DNA of 42,442 nt from Pirellulaceae bacterium (GCA_028280445.1 JANQLU010000009.1:1-42442); one strand, 5' to 3'; shown: positions 26,431 to 35,917, counted from the stretch's first letter. The notes: generated by a model not told the origin, from the sequence alone. Made by a program: numbers and translations.

Positions 26431-29400
26431 ATGAACATTGCTGCGTTTGCAATGAAATACCGTCCTGTTGTTCTAACTTTGGTGGCGCTGCTCGTCGTCT
26501 TTGGTGTGTATACCTTTCAAACGATGCCCCGCCGTGAAGACCCGGAGTTCACCGTTCGTTCCTGTGTCGTGTCGACATCGTGGCCCGGTATTTCTGCGAT
26601 TGAAATCGAGGAACTGGTAACGGACCCGCTGGAGGAAGCACTCGCGAAAATCGAAGAAGTGTCCAAAATTCGTTCGACAACGATCAATGGTTTGTCGACG
26701 ATCTACGTGGATGTCGAAGACACGATTGCTCGTTCAGCGATTCAAAACGTCTGGGACAAAGTCCGTGCCGAAATCGAACTCGTGCGAATGCCGTCGCAAA
26801 ACGTTCGGCCAGTCGTCGACTCCAGTTTTGGTGATACTTCGATTTTGGTTCTCGGCATTTATCAAATACCGGCCGAAGGTCGGGAGCAAATCCATCCTAA
26901 TCATCGATATTCGCCTCGCGATTTGGAAATTTTTGCCAACAAGATCAAAGATTCCATTCGGTTGTTAGACGGCGTTGCATCGGTTGATAAATATGGCGTT
27001 CAAGATGAAGCAATTTATCTGGAAACCGATATCGGCAATTGGTCTCAACTCGGTTTGACCACTTCACAGCTTCGGCAACTGGTCGATGCACGAAATATTA
27101 TCGCGTCAGGTGGCAGTATTCAAACGCAACAAGGATCGTACAACCTCAAACCCACTGGCGAAATCAATGCTGTCGAAGAGATTGAATCGATTGCTTTCGC
27201 GGCAAACAACGGCGGACAATCGAGTGAACTGTCGGATACTACAAAAGTCCGACTCATTGATCTCGGACTAACTGTCAAACGCAGCTACACGGACCCGCCC
27301 GCCGTGCTTTCGCGATTTACGGATGAAACGGGAACTTACCCGGCTGTCATGCTGGGCGTCACGATGAAATCCGGTGCAAACATTATCGATGTTTGTGATC
27401 GTTGTACTCAACGAATCGACAAACTGATTCAAGTCGATCAAGCGTTGCCTTTGGATTTGCGTGTCCGACCGATCTCCAATCAATCGGTAAATGTTTCAGG
27501 AAAAATCAACGATGTTATCAATAACGTCGTTTCTGCCATTGTCATTGTGGTCATTGTCGTATTTTTGTTTGTCGGCTTGCGAACGGCGTTGGTTATGGCA
27601 GCCAACATTCCGATTGTTGTTTTTGGGGCGATTGCCATTATTGACCAATTCGGAATTCAACTGGAACAAATTTCATTGGCTTCGATCATCATTGCCTTGG
27701 GTTTGCTGGTCGACAATGCAGTTCAGGTTTGTGACCAAACGAGAACTAACATTCTGAAAGGCATGACGCCCCGAGCTGCGGCGGTCGAAGGAGCGAGGAC
27801 TTTGGCGATTCCGATGCTGACCGGAACGCTGACAACCGTTGCGGTGTTTATTCCGATGACAATCGCTCTGACCGGTTCGTCAAAAGAGTATGTTTTTAGT
27901 TTGCCAGTCACGCTTTCGGTAACACTTTTGTTGAGTTGGGTTTTGGCGATGACCGTTGGCGTCATCCTGGCTGCCGCTTTTATTCGCGCGCCTCGCAATC
28001 CGAATTTTCCATCTGCACCACTGCCGTTAATCGGTTTCTTGGTCGGTAAAGCCTGGGCGGTGGTAAAACAAAAATTTTCACGTACTTCGCAAAACGCTTC
28101 GTCTGTCCTGGCAGCAGAACAGCAATCGGACAATGCGATTTTGAAAATCTATGGCATCACTGCAGCGGTCGCAGTTAAGTTCAAATTTGTAACGATCGGA
28201 ATTGCGTTTTTCTTGTTGGTAGCGTGTTTGCAGTTGCCTGTTGGAAAAGAGTTTTTTCCACAGGACCGGCGTGACCAGTTTTTCGTCAATATTATTTTGC
28301 CTGAAACGGCGACGATCGAACAAACGCAGCGAAAGGTTGCGGAAATCGAAGAAGTCATCAAGCGAATAAGTCCAGCCGGCGGCGTTGAACGATTGAGAAA
28401 CATGCGCAGTATGATCGGCCGTGGTGGGTCGCGATGGGCATTGACCGTCGACCCTCCGTCGCCAGGCGCAAATGTGGCCGAAATCCTGATTCAAACCAAC
28501 GACCCACGGCAAACAAAAAGTTTGTTGCGTGATATTCGTCGCGTTTGCAACGAAGGAGACTCGCAGCTCGGAATTGAGCCAATCTCGGGTGCCAGGGTTA
28601 TTCCCAAAGAATTGGCATTGGGCCCTCCGGCTCCAGCAATTGAAATTCGCGTTTCTGGTGACGGGTTTGCGGATACGGAGACTCTCCGATTTTTGGCCAA
28701 CGAAATGAAACAGATTCTCGATGCGCAACCGGAAACATGGGATGTGGCAGATTCTTGGGGAATCGACGGTTACCAATTGCTGATCGATGTTGATTCTGAA
28801 AAATCGAGCTTGGCAGGCGTCAATCGTGCAAATGTCGCAGACACGTTGAGTGCGTATTTTGCCGGGCTCAATCTCACAAATTTTCGTGAGAACGAACACC
28901 AGGTTCCTGTTTATTTCAGGGTGAAATCGTCGCAGCGCGGTGATCTGTCTGTCATTGACGAAGCGTTTGTCGAAGGAGCCAATGGCAAAATACCGCTGAA
29001 CTCAATATCAACTTCACGACAACAGTGGCAGCCCGTAAAAATCGAACGTCGAAATTCCAACCGAACAATCGAAGTCACTTCAGAGGTGATCGAGGGAGTT
29101 TCCGGCAACGATGTTGTCGAGAAAATTATAGCGAATGATCGATTTCTAGAACTTCAGTCGAATCTGCCCGATGGGTACCGAATTGAAGTCGGAGGAGCAA
29201 GTGAAGAGAGTGCAAAATCGACACAAAACATGCTCAAGTCGTTTTTGATGTCATTTTTATTGATCGTTGTGATCCTCGTGATTCAATACAACGGCTGGTC
29301 AAAAACGACAGTCATTTTGGCCACGCTGCCGTTGGCAATTATGGGGGCATTTCTTGGGCTTTGGGCAACGGACAGCCTATTCGGATTTATGCCGCAATTA

Positions 29401-29820
29401 GGTTTATTATCGCTATTTGGAATCGTACTTAATACAGGCATTATCTTTATCGAATTCGCGGATATTCTCATCGAGCGCAAAGCGAGAGAAAAACTGGATG
29501 GCGAAAATTCAAATGGTGCGGGCAGTGAACGACAATCGGGACCGATTCACGGATTGACCAAAAAAGAATTTAGACAATGCATGGTCGAAGCGGGCAAAGT
29601 TCGAATGCTGCCAATTTTCTTGACGACTTCGACAACCATTGGGGGCCTCGTTCCACTGGCCTTGAGCGGTGGGCCACTTTGGGAAGGCATGGCGTGGTTG
29701 ATGATTTTTGGCCTCATGGTTGCCACTCTGCTAACGCTGTATGTTGTTCCAGCACTGTATGCGATATTGATCGAGACATTTCGCGTCAAACCAGTTGCTG
29801 ATTTTGAAGAACGCAATTGA
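26431..29820 (+). CDS. RND efflux pump permease (AcrB/MdtB-like)
   Basis: 1129 aa, with GGAG before the ATG. The first membrane helix (about 10-27) and a large periplasmic loop (TSWPGISAIEIEELVTDPLE) are typical, as are helices 2-6 (about 355-545), the second loop and helices 8-12. The proton-relay helix has GLLVDNAVQV, keeping one Asp where many pumps have two. The GIVLNTGIIFIEF segment corresponds to the relay Lys/Asn region. It shows a long cytosolic insert (FSRTSQNASSVLAAEQQS) between halves. This family exports drugs, lipids or metals; substrate cannot be read. It forms the inner part of the tripartite pump with the two genes upstream. Confidence 0.95.
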   Translation: MNIAAFAMKYRPVVLTLVALLVVFGVYTFQTMPRREDPEFTVRSCVVSTSWPGISAIEIEELVTDPLEEALAKIEEVSKIRSTTINGLSTIYVDVEDTIARSAIQNVWDKVRAEIELVRMPSQNVRPVVDSSFGDTSILVLGIYQIPAEGREQIHPNHRYSPRDLEIFANKIKDSIRLLDGVASVDKYGVQDEAIYLETDIGNWSQLGLTTSQLRQLVDARNIIASGGSIQTQQGSYNLKPTGEINAVEEIESIAFAANNGGQSSELSDTTKVRLIDLGLTVKRSYTDPPAVLSRFTDETGTYPAVMLGVTMKSGANIIDVCDRCTQRIDKLIQVDQALPLDLRVRPISNQSVNVSGKINDVINNVVSAIVIVVIVVFLFVGLRTALVMAANIPIVVFGAIAIIDQFGIQLEQISLASIIIALGLLVDNAVQVCDQTRTNILKGMTPRAAAVEGARTLAIPMLTGTLTTVAVFIPMTIALTGSSKEYVFSLPVTLSVTLLLSWVLAMTVGVILAAAFIRAPRNPNFPSAPLPLIGFLVGKAWAVVKQKFSRTSQNASSVLAAEQQSDNAILKIYGITAAVAVKFKFVTIGIAFFLLVACLQLPVGKEFFPQDRRDQFFVNIILPETATIEQTQRKVAEIEEVIKRISPAGGVERLRNMRSMIGRGGSRWALTVDPPSPGANVAEILIQTNDPRQTKSLLRDIRRVCNEGDSQLGIEPISGARVIPKELALGPPAPAIEIRVSGDGFADTETLRFLANEMKQILDAQPETWDVADSWGIDGYQLLIDVDSEKSSLAGVNRANVADTLSAYFAGLNLTNFRENEHQVPVYFRVKSSQRGDLSVIDEAFVEGANGKIPLNSISTSRQQWQPVKIERRNSNRTIEVTSEVIEGVSGNDVVEKIIANDRFLELQSNLPDGYRIEVGGASEESAKSTQNMLKSFLMSFLLIVVILVIQYNGWSKTTVILATLPLAIMGAFLGLWATDSLFGFMPQLGLLSLFGIVLNTGIIFIEFADILIERKAREKLDGENSNGAGSERQSGPIHGLTKKEFRQCMVEAGKVRMLPIFLTTSTTIGGLVPLALSGGPLWEGMAWLMIFGLMVATLLTLYVVPALYAILIETFRVKPVADFEERN

Positions 29821-29855
29821 AGCATTTGATGTCTCAACACAGATTTGCGTTTTTG

Positions 29856-29898
29856 CGCTATCCGCCGGTTCGTTAGTGCTGCGTACCGGCGGCTCGGT
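29856..29898. repeat. Degenerate family-1 palindrome fragment
   Basis: CGCTATCCGCCGGTTCGTTA followed by GTGCTGCGTACCGGCGGCTC retains the inner arms and the loop of the family but has lost the outer arms. It lies directly before intact copy 5. Confidence 0.7.
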
Positions 29899-29908
29899 AG
29901 TGTTGATA

Positions 29909-29975
29909 TGTGAGCGGCGAGGCGCTAGCCGCCGGTATTTGGAGGCTCACCGGCGGCTAGCGCCTTGCCGCTCAC
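29909..29975. repeat. Palindromic repeat family 1, copy 5
   Basis: Arms TGTGAGCGGCGAGGCGCTAG and complement (one drifted base in the left arm), with loop ATTTGGAGGCTC. It lies between the RND pump gene and nrfH. Confidence 0.9.
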
Positions 29976-30199
29976 GAAGAGATTGCGATGGCTGAGAGCT
30001 CGTTAAAAAAAATTAACAATTCTCCGCAGCTCACCGTTGTAAATTCTCGCGAACAGATCGATGGGGAGAGCTTTGATGGGAGTCATTTCATTGGTCCGCA
30101 TCACGTGATACACTGCCAGAATATTTCTAAACGAGAATATTGGCGGTCTGAATAAAACGGAACCGGAATTAAATTCGACCCAACGACCTTTGGTGCCTA
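29976..30199. other. Intergenic gap upstream of nrfH
   Basis: A 75-codon minus-strand frame (30003-30230) overlaps the nrfH start. It has no ribosome site and no recognisable sequence, so it is not called. The nrfH promoter is probably here; no FNR/NarL-like box was identified with confidence. Confidence 0.45.
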
Positions 30200-30718
30200 A
30201 TGGCAACGGATATGCAAACACCAGACACATCGCAAAATTCTTCTCAACCGGCTAAGAGAAAATATTGGAAGATTGTCATCCCTTTACTGGCTTGGATACT
30301 GATGGGTTCCGTTGTCGGAGGAGGCGCGTTTACGTTTCAGTACGGACACGGCACTTCTTACCTTTCGTCTGCCAGCGAAAGTTGCGCCAACTGTCATGTG
30401 ATGCAAGATCACTACGATGCTTGGGTCAAATCGACGCATCATCATGTCGCTAAATGCAATGATTGCCACGCTCCCCACGACATGGTTGGAAAATGGTATT
30501 GCAAAGGCCGCAACGGATTTTTTCATTCACTGGCGTTCACAACTCAAGACTTTCATGAGCCAATCATGATCAAGCAATACAATCGGCAGGTGGTCGAAGA
30601 CAATTGTCGTTACTGCCATGCGGATTTTACGCACTCGATTGATACGGGTGTTTCGCAGGAAAAATTGGAGCCGTTGGATTGCATTCGGTGTCACCGGGGT
30701 GTGGGCCATCCAAAATAA
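30200..30718 (+). CDS. nrfH: Cytochrome c nitrite reductase small subunit (NrfH, tetrahaem)
   Basis: 172 aa. One membrane helix (about 24-46) anchors a periplasmic tetrahaem domain with CxxCH at 62-66, 86-90, 136-140 and 161-165. The first is CANCHVM, matching the CxxCHxM pattern by which NrfH haem 1 uses an unusual Met ligand. NrfH oxidises menaquinol in the membrane and passes electrons to NrfA, encoded 67 bp downstream. Together they reduce nitrite to ammonium. It has an Ala/Pro/Gln-rich N-terminal tail of about 20 residues before the helix. The pair is typical of menaquinone-linked dissimilatory nitrite ammonification. Confidence 0.95.
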   Translation: MATDMQTPDTSQNSSQPAKRKYWKIVIPLLAWILMGSVVGGGAFTFQYGHGTSYLSSASESCANCHVMQDHYDAWVKSTHHHVAKCNDCHAPHDMVGKWYCKGRNGFFHSLAFTTQDFHEPIMIKQYNRQVVEDNCRYCHADFTHSIDTGVSQEKLEPLDCIRCHRGVGHPK

Positions 30719-30785
30719 GAATTCGAATTTCAATTTTTAATTGTCGCAATTTGTTAGCTTAATTTTTTGTTAGGACCGGAACTCA

Positions 30786-32327
30786 ATGAAACGCAATATC
30801 GCTTACCTCGTCGTAGCAATTATTTCGGGCATCGCGTGTTACTTGATCGCGATGCTGGCGTTTAACATTCAAGATAGAAAACACGAAGTCCAATCTTCGT
30901 TGGTCAGGCTTGAGGAAGTCGATGAAATTACAACGGATCCTAAACCCTGGGGCGTCAATTGGCCGCATCAGTACGACGGATATTTGGAATCGGCCGGAGA
31001 CAAATATCATGGTGGCTCCTCGGCATTGCCAGAAAGCAAGCTGAAGCAACACCCTTGGCTCAAACGACTTTATGCTGGATACGCATTCAGCCTCGACTAT
31101 CGCGAAGCGCGAGGGCATGCCTACATGCTGTACGATCAAGGCGTTTCAAAACGAGTTACCGAACGTCAACAAAGCGGCGCCTGTCTTCATTGCCATGCAT
31201 CCGTTGTTCCCATGTATCGTCGTGTCGGTCTCGAATTGATGGGAGAAAAATCGGACGCGACAGCCCTCGCCAAAGAATTCAATTGGCCGGCAGTGATGAA
31301 AGGGTTCGAGGCAGTGAGTACAAAAAATTATGAAGACGTGTTTGAAGAACTTCTAAAAACACCTCAACGTGTTTTGAGTTCGCAAGATCAATCGGGCAAA
31401 GACCAAAATTCGCCGCATCATTTTGCCACGGGAAAAGCACATCCGGTCAGTTGCGTTGATTGTCATGACCCAAAATCATTGAAAATTCGGGTAACTCGTC
31501 CGGGGTTTGTCAACGGAATCGCCATGTTGGCCAAAAGCGACGAACCAACAAAACACTTGCCAAGTATCGAAAAGTGGCGGCGCGGAGATCGAAAAAAACC
31601 CTACGACCCAAACCGTGATGCATCTCGTCAGGAAATGAGAACTTTTGTATGTGCACAGTGTCACGTCGAATACTACTGTGCCAAAAAATCAACATTAGTC
31701 TTCCCTTGGGGAAATGGACTCAAATCAGAACAGTTGGAAAAATTCTGGGAAGACATGAAGTTTCCAGATGGTTCAGAGTTTTACGACTATGTTCACAAAG
31801 AAACCGGTGCAAAAGTTTTCAAAGTTCAGCATCCCGAGTTCGAACTTTGGAGTCAGGGTATTCACGCTCAAAGCGGCGTCAGTTGTGCTGATTGTCACAT
31901 GCCATTCAAACGAGTTGGCGCTCAAAAATTGAGCAGCCACAACGTCACTAGCCCGATGAAACAAATCAACAACGCTTGTCAGACTTGCCACAAAGTGCCT
32001 GAAAACGATTTGCGTTATCGAGTCGAAACGATTCAAGACAGGACACGGAAACTTACCAAGCGAGCCGCTTTCGCAATGACCGAAATGCTCGACACAATCA
32101 AGGCCGCGCAAAAATCTGGTGTCACGAATGAGCAACTTGCCAAGGTCTTTGAATTCCAACGAAAATCAATGTGGCGGTTAGATTACATCAGCAGTGAGAA
32201 TTCACAGGGGTTCCATGCATCGCAAGAAGCCGCCCGAATTCTTGGAGAGTCGATTGATTTCAGCCGACAAGCTCAAACCTTGGCGCTTAAGTTAAAAGCA
32301 GATATTGAATCGAAAAACAAGAAGTGA
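30786..32327 (+). CDS. nrfA: Cytochrome c nitrite reductase catalytic subunit (NrfA, pentahaem, CxxCH at haem 1)
   Basis: 513 aa, membrane-anchored by an uncleaved-looking N-terminal helix (about 5-26). Haem motifs: CLHCH 133-137, CVDCH 223-227, CAQCH 289-293, CADCH 367-371, CQTCH 398-402. In well-studied NrfA the catalytic haem 1 is CxxCK, with Lys as iron ligand; here it is CxxCH, the less common variant. Other active-site and calcium residues are in place: Arg109 in RGHAY, Glu295-Tyr296 in CHVEYY, and Lys346/Gln348/His349 in KVQHPE. The enzyme should reduce nitrite (and NO, hydroxylamine) to ammonium with six electrons from NrfH. A CxxCH site removes the need for the dedicated CxxCK haem lyase (NrfEFG in E. 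coli), and no such genes are seen here. Confidence 0.95.
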   Translation: MKRNIAYLVVAIISGIACYLIAMLAFNIQDRKHEVQSSLVRLEEVDEITTDPKPWGVNWPHQYDGYLESAGDKYHGGSSALPESKLKQHPWLKRLYAGYAFSLDYREARGHAYMLYDQGVSKRVTERQQSGACLHCHASVVPMYRRVGLELMGEKSDATALAKEFNWPAVMKGFEAVSTKNYEDVFEELLKTPQRVLSSQDQSGKDQNSPHHFATGKAHPVSCVDCHDPKSLKIRVTRPGFVNGIAMLAKSDEPTKHLPSIEKWRRGDRKKPYDPNRDASRQEMRTFVCAQCHVEYYCAKKSTLVFPWGNGLKSEQLEKFWEDMKFPDGSEFYDYVHKETGAKVFKVQHPEFELWSQGIHAQSGVSCADCHMPFKRVGAQKLSSHNVTSPMKQINNACQTCHKVPENDLRYRVETIQDRTRKLTKRAAFAMTEMLDTIKAAQKSGVTNEQLAKVFEFQRKSMWRLDYISSENSQGFHASQEAARILGESIDFSRQAQTLALKLKADIESKNKK

Positions 32328-32342
32328 TTCTGGGTCTGATCT

Positions 32343-32413
32343 TGTGAGCGGCAAGGGGCTAGCCGCCGGTTCGTTCGCGCTTCGTACCGGCGGCTAGCGC
32401 CTTGCCGCTTACA
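32343..32413. repeat. Palindromic repeat family 1, copy 6
   Basis: 71 bp, left arm TGTGAGCGGCAAGGGGCTAG and right arm complement with the GGCG form and one drifted base (CTTACA). Loop TCGTTCGCGCTTCGT. It lies 15 bp after nrfA and could act as its terminator. Confidence 0.9.
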
Positions 32414-32438
32414 GGTGGTTTTACCATGACCAGTGAAA

Positions 32439-32490
32439 GTAGGGCCGGTTCCCACCGGCCGTTTTTTGGATTGGCCGACGGGAACCGGCC
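32439..32490. repeat. Inverted repeat, family 3, second copy
   Basis: GTAGGGCCGGTTCCCACCGG and GGCCGACGGGAACCGGCC form inverted arms with a short T-rich loop. The right arm has lost the final CTAC seen at 14649. It sits just after repeat copy 6 and before the GNAT gene end. Confidence 0.75.
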
Positions 32491-32503
32491 AAACAGCTTC
32501 CCG

Positions 32504-33043
32504 TCAACGATCGGAAATGCACTTTGTCATTGGCACAAACTCAATGACCAGTCCTTGATCGAGTTCATAATCGATGGGGTTACCGGGTTGAAAACCATGC
32601 CTTTCATAAAACCGCTTGCCGGGCAGGGTCGCCATCAACTCAAGTTTCCGAAATCCATACTCGATCGCTTCAGCTTCACACTTCTGCATCAGCATCGAAC
32701 CGATGCCTTGTCGTGCATGATCAGGATGAACGAAAAACGCACGTATTTTTGCAGCGCCATCGCGAGGATCCGCGACTGCGGCATTCCGTGCGGATTCTGA
32801 GTCATTGCCGAATAGAGTTTGTCGAAAACTCCATCCACCACAAGCGACCAATGCTTCGTCGTTTTCCACAACAAAATAGGTTTCATCCTTGATCAATTGC
32901 GTGTCCAGACCCCACGCGCGAACCAAAGCTGCTTCGATCTGTTCCTGCGAATAATCCGATACGGCGAGTCCTCGCACGGACGATTGAATCAACCGTTCGA
33001 TCGGCTCACAGTCGTTTAGTCTGGCGACGCGGATTTGATACAT
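32504..33043 (-). CDS. GNAT-family N-acetyltransferase
   Basis: 179 aa from the ATG at 33043 (a GTG six bases further up is in frame). The order is standard: IRVARLNDCEPIERLIQSSV (first strand and helix), FVVENDEALVACGGW, AKIRAFFVHPDHARQGIGSM, which holds the V-x-P-x-x-x-x-x-G-I-G acetyl-CoA pyrophosphate loop, and the final KRFYERHGFQPG with the Tyr general acid. The substrate amine is unknown. The gene stands alone and converges with nrfA. Confidence 0.88.
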   Translation of the reverse strand: MYQIRVARLNDCEPIERLIQSSVRGLAVSDYSQEQIEAALVRAWGLDTQLIKDETYFVVENDEALVACGGWSFRQTLFGNDSESARNAAVADPRDGAAKIRAFFVHPDHARQGIGSMLMQKCEAEAIEYGFRKLELMATLPGKRFYERHGFQPGNPIDYELDQGLVIEFVPMTKCISDR

Positions 33044-33433
33044 AATCACGAATACTGCTGCATGAATTTAACGTAGATCATTTGACGGCGAACATACTGA
33101 CCACTGCCGTCATCTGCAGGGCCAGTATTCCATTCATCTTTTGATCGGAATCGAATTTACGCAATTTTTTGGGTTGGGCGAATGTACGGAACAATCTAAT
33201 CGTTACATTATTCCGCGGCACGGGTGCGTTTACAAACGATTGTAACGGTTTGGCCTCAGCGGATTGATCGGCTTTTAGTGCGGCTGAATCGCCTGGGCCT
33301 CGAAAAAAAGCTAGGGTCATGGCAGAGCTTACGATCCTCCCTTTTTTTGAAGCTCTTCAAAGCCTGTCAAACTCCGCAAACCCGTCGCTGTTGACTCAGC
33401 AATCCTCCCTTCGACTCAGAATCGTGACACGTC
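33044..33433. other. Gap upstream of tandem GGDEF genes
   Basis: 390 bp between divergent genes. Short frames on both strands (33078-33320, 33319-33627) show no ribosome site and no family resemblance. No repeat was found. Confidence 0.45.
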
Positions 33434-34648
33434 ATGACTCGCGTTCAAACTGCCAACGAAAACACAAAAAGCAAAAACAAGCTTCTGTTTTGTTTATTGT
33501 TCAGCCCGTTTTTCATTCTGTGTATGTGTTTGGTTTCGCTAGGTTTGGTACTGGCAAGCGTCCATCAGAAAACGAAACTGGTTCAACTAATGCAAGATCA
33601 GTCGATGCTGAACCAAGTGAATTATGAATTCAAGGTCCAGGTCCAAGAATGGAAGAATTTCCTGATTCGCAGTTGTATCGAAGGTCAACATGAATACTAC
33701 TGGGCCCGATTCGAAGAACAGGAGCAAGTGGTCCGAGAATTAGCAGATGATTTTCGGAACCAGATTGACAACGCCCAACTGATGAAAACTCTTGCGCAGT
33801 TTGCTGATCAACATCAAATGATGGGCGATGCGTATCGCAAAGCAAAACGTGCATTTTTGACGTCTGATTTAGATTTGCAGATTGCTGATAAACTGGTGGC
33901 AGGAATTGATCGCGAGCCCGCAAACACGATGAAGGAGTCGATCGATCGCGCGAATTTTTTGGTCAATCGCGAATCTTACAAAGCGGAGCGGATTTCCAGC
34001 ACGACCACCGGCGTCAGCATCGCTTTATTGCTGACGATCGGATTTTGGTTGGGGACGATGACGATTCTGGGAACGGTTCGCATCATGGATAAAGAAGATC
34101 GGCGTAAAAGAAAAATCCTTGAAATCGCCAGTACCGATCCCGTTACGCGCGTGAACAATCGGTTTGCACTAGAACAACGATACGAACAGCTGTTTGTCGA
34201 ACGACGACACGATGATCAGCTGATTCAGTTGGTTTATCTCGATCTGGATGAATTTAAACCACTCAATGATCAATACGGGCACGATGTTGGTGATGCATTC
34301 TTGCGATTGTTCGCCGAGAAATTATCTCAGTCGGTGTCTCGAGAAGATTTCGTCGCCAGAATCGGTGGAGACGAATTTGTTGTTCTCCGACCGCGACCGG
34401 CAAAAAGCGACATCGGCGGAAACTATATTCGCGACCTCGAAGAAAAAATCTGCGTCGATTATCAATTGGGTAATGTTGTCGTCCGAGCAGAAGTAAGCAT
34501 TGGAGAAAGTTTGTTCCCCAACGATGGGCGTATTCTGCGGAGTTTGATCCGACGTGCAGATGAACGAATGTATTCCGCAAAACAAGCAAAACAAAAACTG
34601 AATCGTCCGCAGACCGAATCCCCCAAGCATCCAATATTCCCTCTATGA
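33434..34648 (+). CDS. Membrane diguanylate cyclase (GGDEF), tandem paralogue 1
   Basis: 404 aa. Two membrane helices (about 17-41 and 192-214) enclose a periplasmic helical sensor domain with NQVNYEFKVQVQEWKNFLIR (about 60-79), the four-helix-bundle sensor motif seen in some chemoreceptors. The cytoplasmic GGDEF domain (about 230-390) keeps the active site GGDEF at 311-315, the metal/substrate residues of DLDEFKPLND and YGHDVGD, so it should make cyclic di-GMP from two GTP. The RxxD product-inhibition site five residues before GGDEF is absent (SREDFVARI). A near-identical architecture follows 51 bp downstream. The upstream gap contains no obvious shared regulator. Confidence 0.93.
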   Translation: MTRVQTANENTKSKNKLLFCLLFSPFFILCMCLVSLGLVLASVHQKTKLVQLMQDQSMLNQVNYEFKVQVQEWKNFLIRSCIEGQHEYYWARFEEQEQVVRELADDFRNQIDNAQLMKTLAQFADQHQMMGDAYRKAKRAFLTSDLDLQIADKLVAGIDREPANTMKESIDRANFLVNRESYKAERISSTTTGVSIALLLTIGFWLGTMTILGTVRIMDKEDRRKRKILEIASTDPVTRVNNRFALEQRYEQLFVERRHDDQLIQLVYLDLDEFKPLNDQYGHDVGDAFLRLFAEKLSQSVSREDFVARIGGDEFVVLRPRPAKSDIGGNYIRDLEEKICVDYQLGNVVVRAEVSIGESLFPNDGRILRSLIRRADERMYSAKQAKQKLNRPQTESPKHPIFPL

Positions 34649-34699
34649 AATAGCACAAAAAACAATTTTCTTTTAAAGAGGCGTCCGTGAGGTTCAACG

Positions 34700-35917
34700 A
34701 TGGACAACACAGCAACTAATTCAATCGACCAACGAACCATTTCAAATCATCGCTTTCTGAAATACATGCTCTTGGGTCCGCTACTTGTATTTAAATTGGC
34801 GATTTGTGCGTTGACGTTGGTACATCTCAGTTCGTTGGACAAAAATGAAATAATCACAGTCATGCGGCAATACAACCAGGTGTCGCGGATCAATTTTGAG
34901 TTTAAAGTTCAGGTTCAGGAGTGGAAAAATTTTTTGTTGCGCGGCAAAAATGGAGCAGATTTAGGTCAACAGTGGAAACATTTTGAATTGCAAGAACGCC
35001 GCGTGCAAGAAATCTCACAATCAGCAATTGCATCGATGAGTAATCCAATATTGGTCAATGATGTCAAACGGTTTGTTAAGTCGCATGCGGAGCTTGGAAA
35101 AAAATATCGTCAAGCGCGCGACGATTTCATTGCCCATCGAAATTTAAAATCAGCTGATTTTTTCGTACGTGGTGTCGATCGCCAACCCGCAGCGATGTTG
35201 AACAACGCAATGGAACACGCACGAATCCACGTTTATCAAGAACGTCGCAAGCTGGAAAAATACTCAAACTTGATTCTGATTTCGGCCATTGTCCTGTTGT
35301 TGGTACTGGCGATCTGGCTGATCGCAATTACGTACGTCGGTACTTTGCGAACACTTCAAGATGCCAAAACGATCCGAATGCGAATGGAACGCATTGCCAA
35401 TACCGACAGTTTGACTGGCATTTACAATCGACGGTATTTCGAAGAACATCTGAACCGATTGTTGATTCGTCGTGCCGAAACAAGTCAACCATTTGATATT
35501 TTTTATTTCGATCTCAATGGGTTCAAGCAGATTAACGACAGCTATGGCCACGATGTAGGGGACGAGTTGTTGCAATTGGTGGCCGAACGTTTGAAGTCAT
35601 TTTTTGGACAAAATGGAATCGTTGCTCGACATGGAGGTGACGAATTTCTAGCCCTGTTCGAAGAGGCGAGTGATGTCTCTCCGAAGTCTTTGATCCAACA
35701 GATGCAGGAGGTTCTGACACAACCCATCGTGTTGGCGGGCCATGTTCATCAGGTATGTTGTAGCATCGGACACAGCCGGTTTCCTGACGATGGTTCGAGC
35801 TCGCATGCTTTGGTACGCAAAGCGGATCATACGATGTACGGCGCAAAACAGCGTGAAAAAATTATTCCGTTGCTCGGCGACTGCGGAACGTTAGCCAATC
35901 CCGTGGCAACGACATAA
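34700..35917 (+). CDS. Membrane diguanylate cyclase (GGDEF), tandem paralogue 2
   Basis: 405 aa and the same layout as the gene upstream: helix 1 (about 22-45), a sensor domain with INFEFKVQVQEWKNFLLRG (about 64-82), helix 2 (about 190-213) and a GGDEF domain with the intact motif at 312-316 (ARHGGDEFLALF). DLNGFKQINDSYGHDVGDEL supports catalysis. The I-site is again missing, so feedback inhibition by c-di-GMP would be weak. It almost certainly arose by duplication with the preceding gene; the sensor core is the best-conserved outside region. The two sensors may detect different ligands or form a hetero-dimer (inference). Confidence 0.93.
   Translation: MDNTATNSIDQRTISNHRFLKYMLLGPLLVFKLAICALTLVHLSSLDKNEIITVMRQYNQVSRINFEFKVQVQEWKNFLLRGKNGADLGQQWKHFELQERRVQEISQSAIASMSNPILVNDVKRFVKSHAELGKKYRQARDDFIAHRNLKSADFFVRGVDRQPAAMLNNAMEHARIHVYQERRKLEKYSNLILISAIVLLLVLAIWLIAITYVGTLRTLQDAKTIRMRMERIANTDSLTGIYNRRYFEEHLNRLLIRRAETSQPFDIFYFDLNGFKQINDSYGHDVGDELLQLVAERLKSFFGQNGIVARHGGDEFLALFEEASDVSPKSLIQQMQEVLTQPIVLAGHVHQVCCSIGHSRFPDDGSSSHALVRKADHTMYGAKQREKIIPLLGDCGTLANPVATT

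Noticed and set aside
30003..30230. 75-codon minus-strand frame upstream of nrfH
   Set aside because: It overlaps the nrfH start, has no ribosome site and no recognisable motif.
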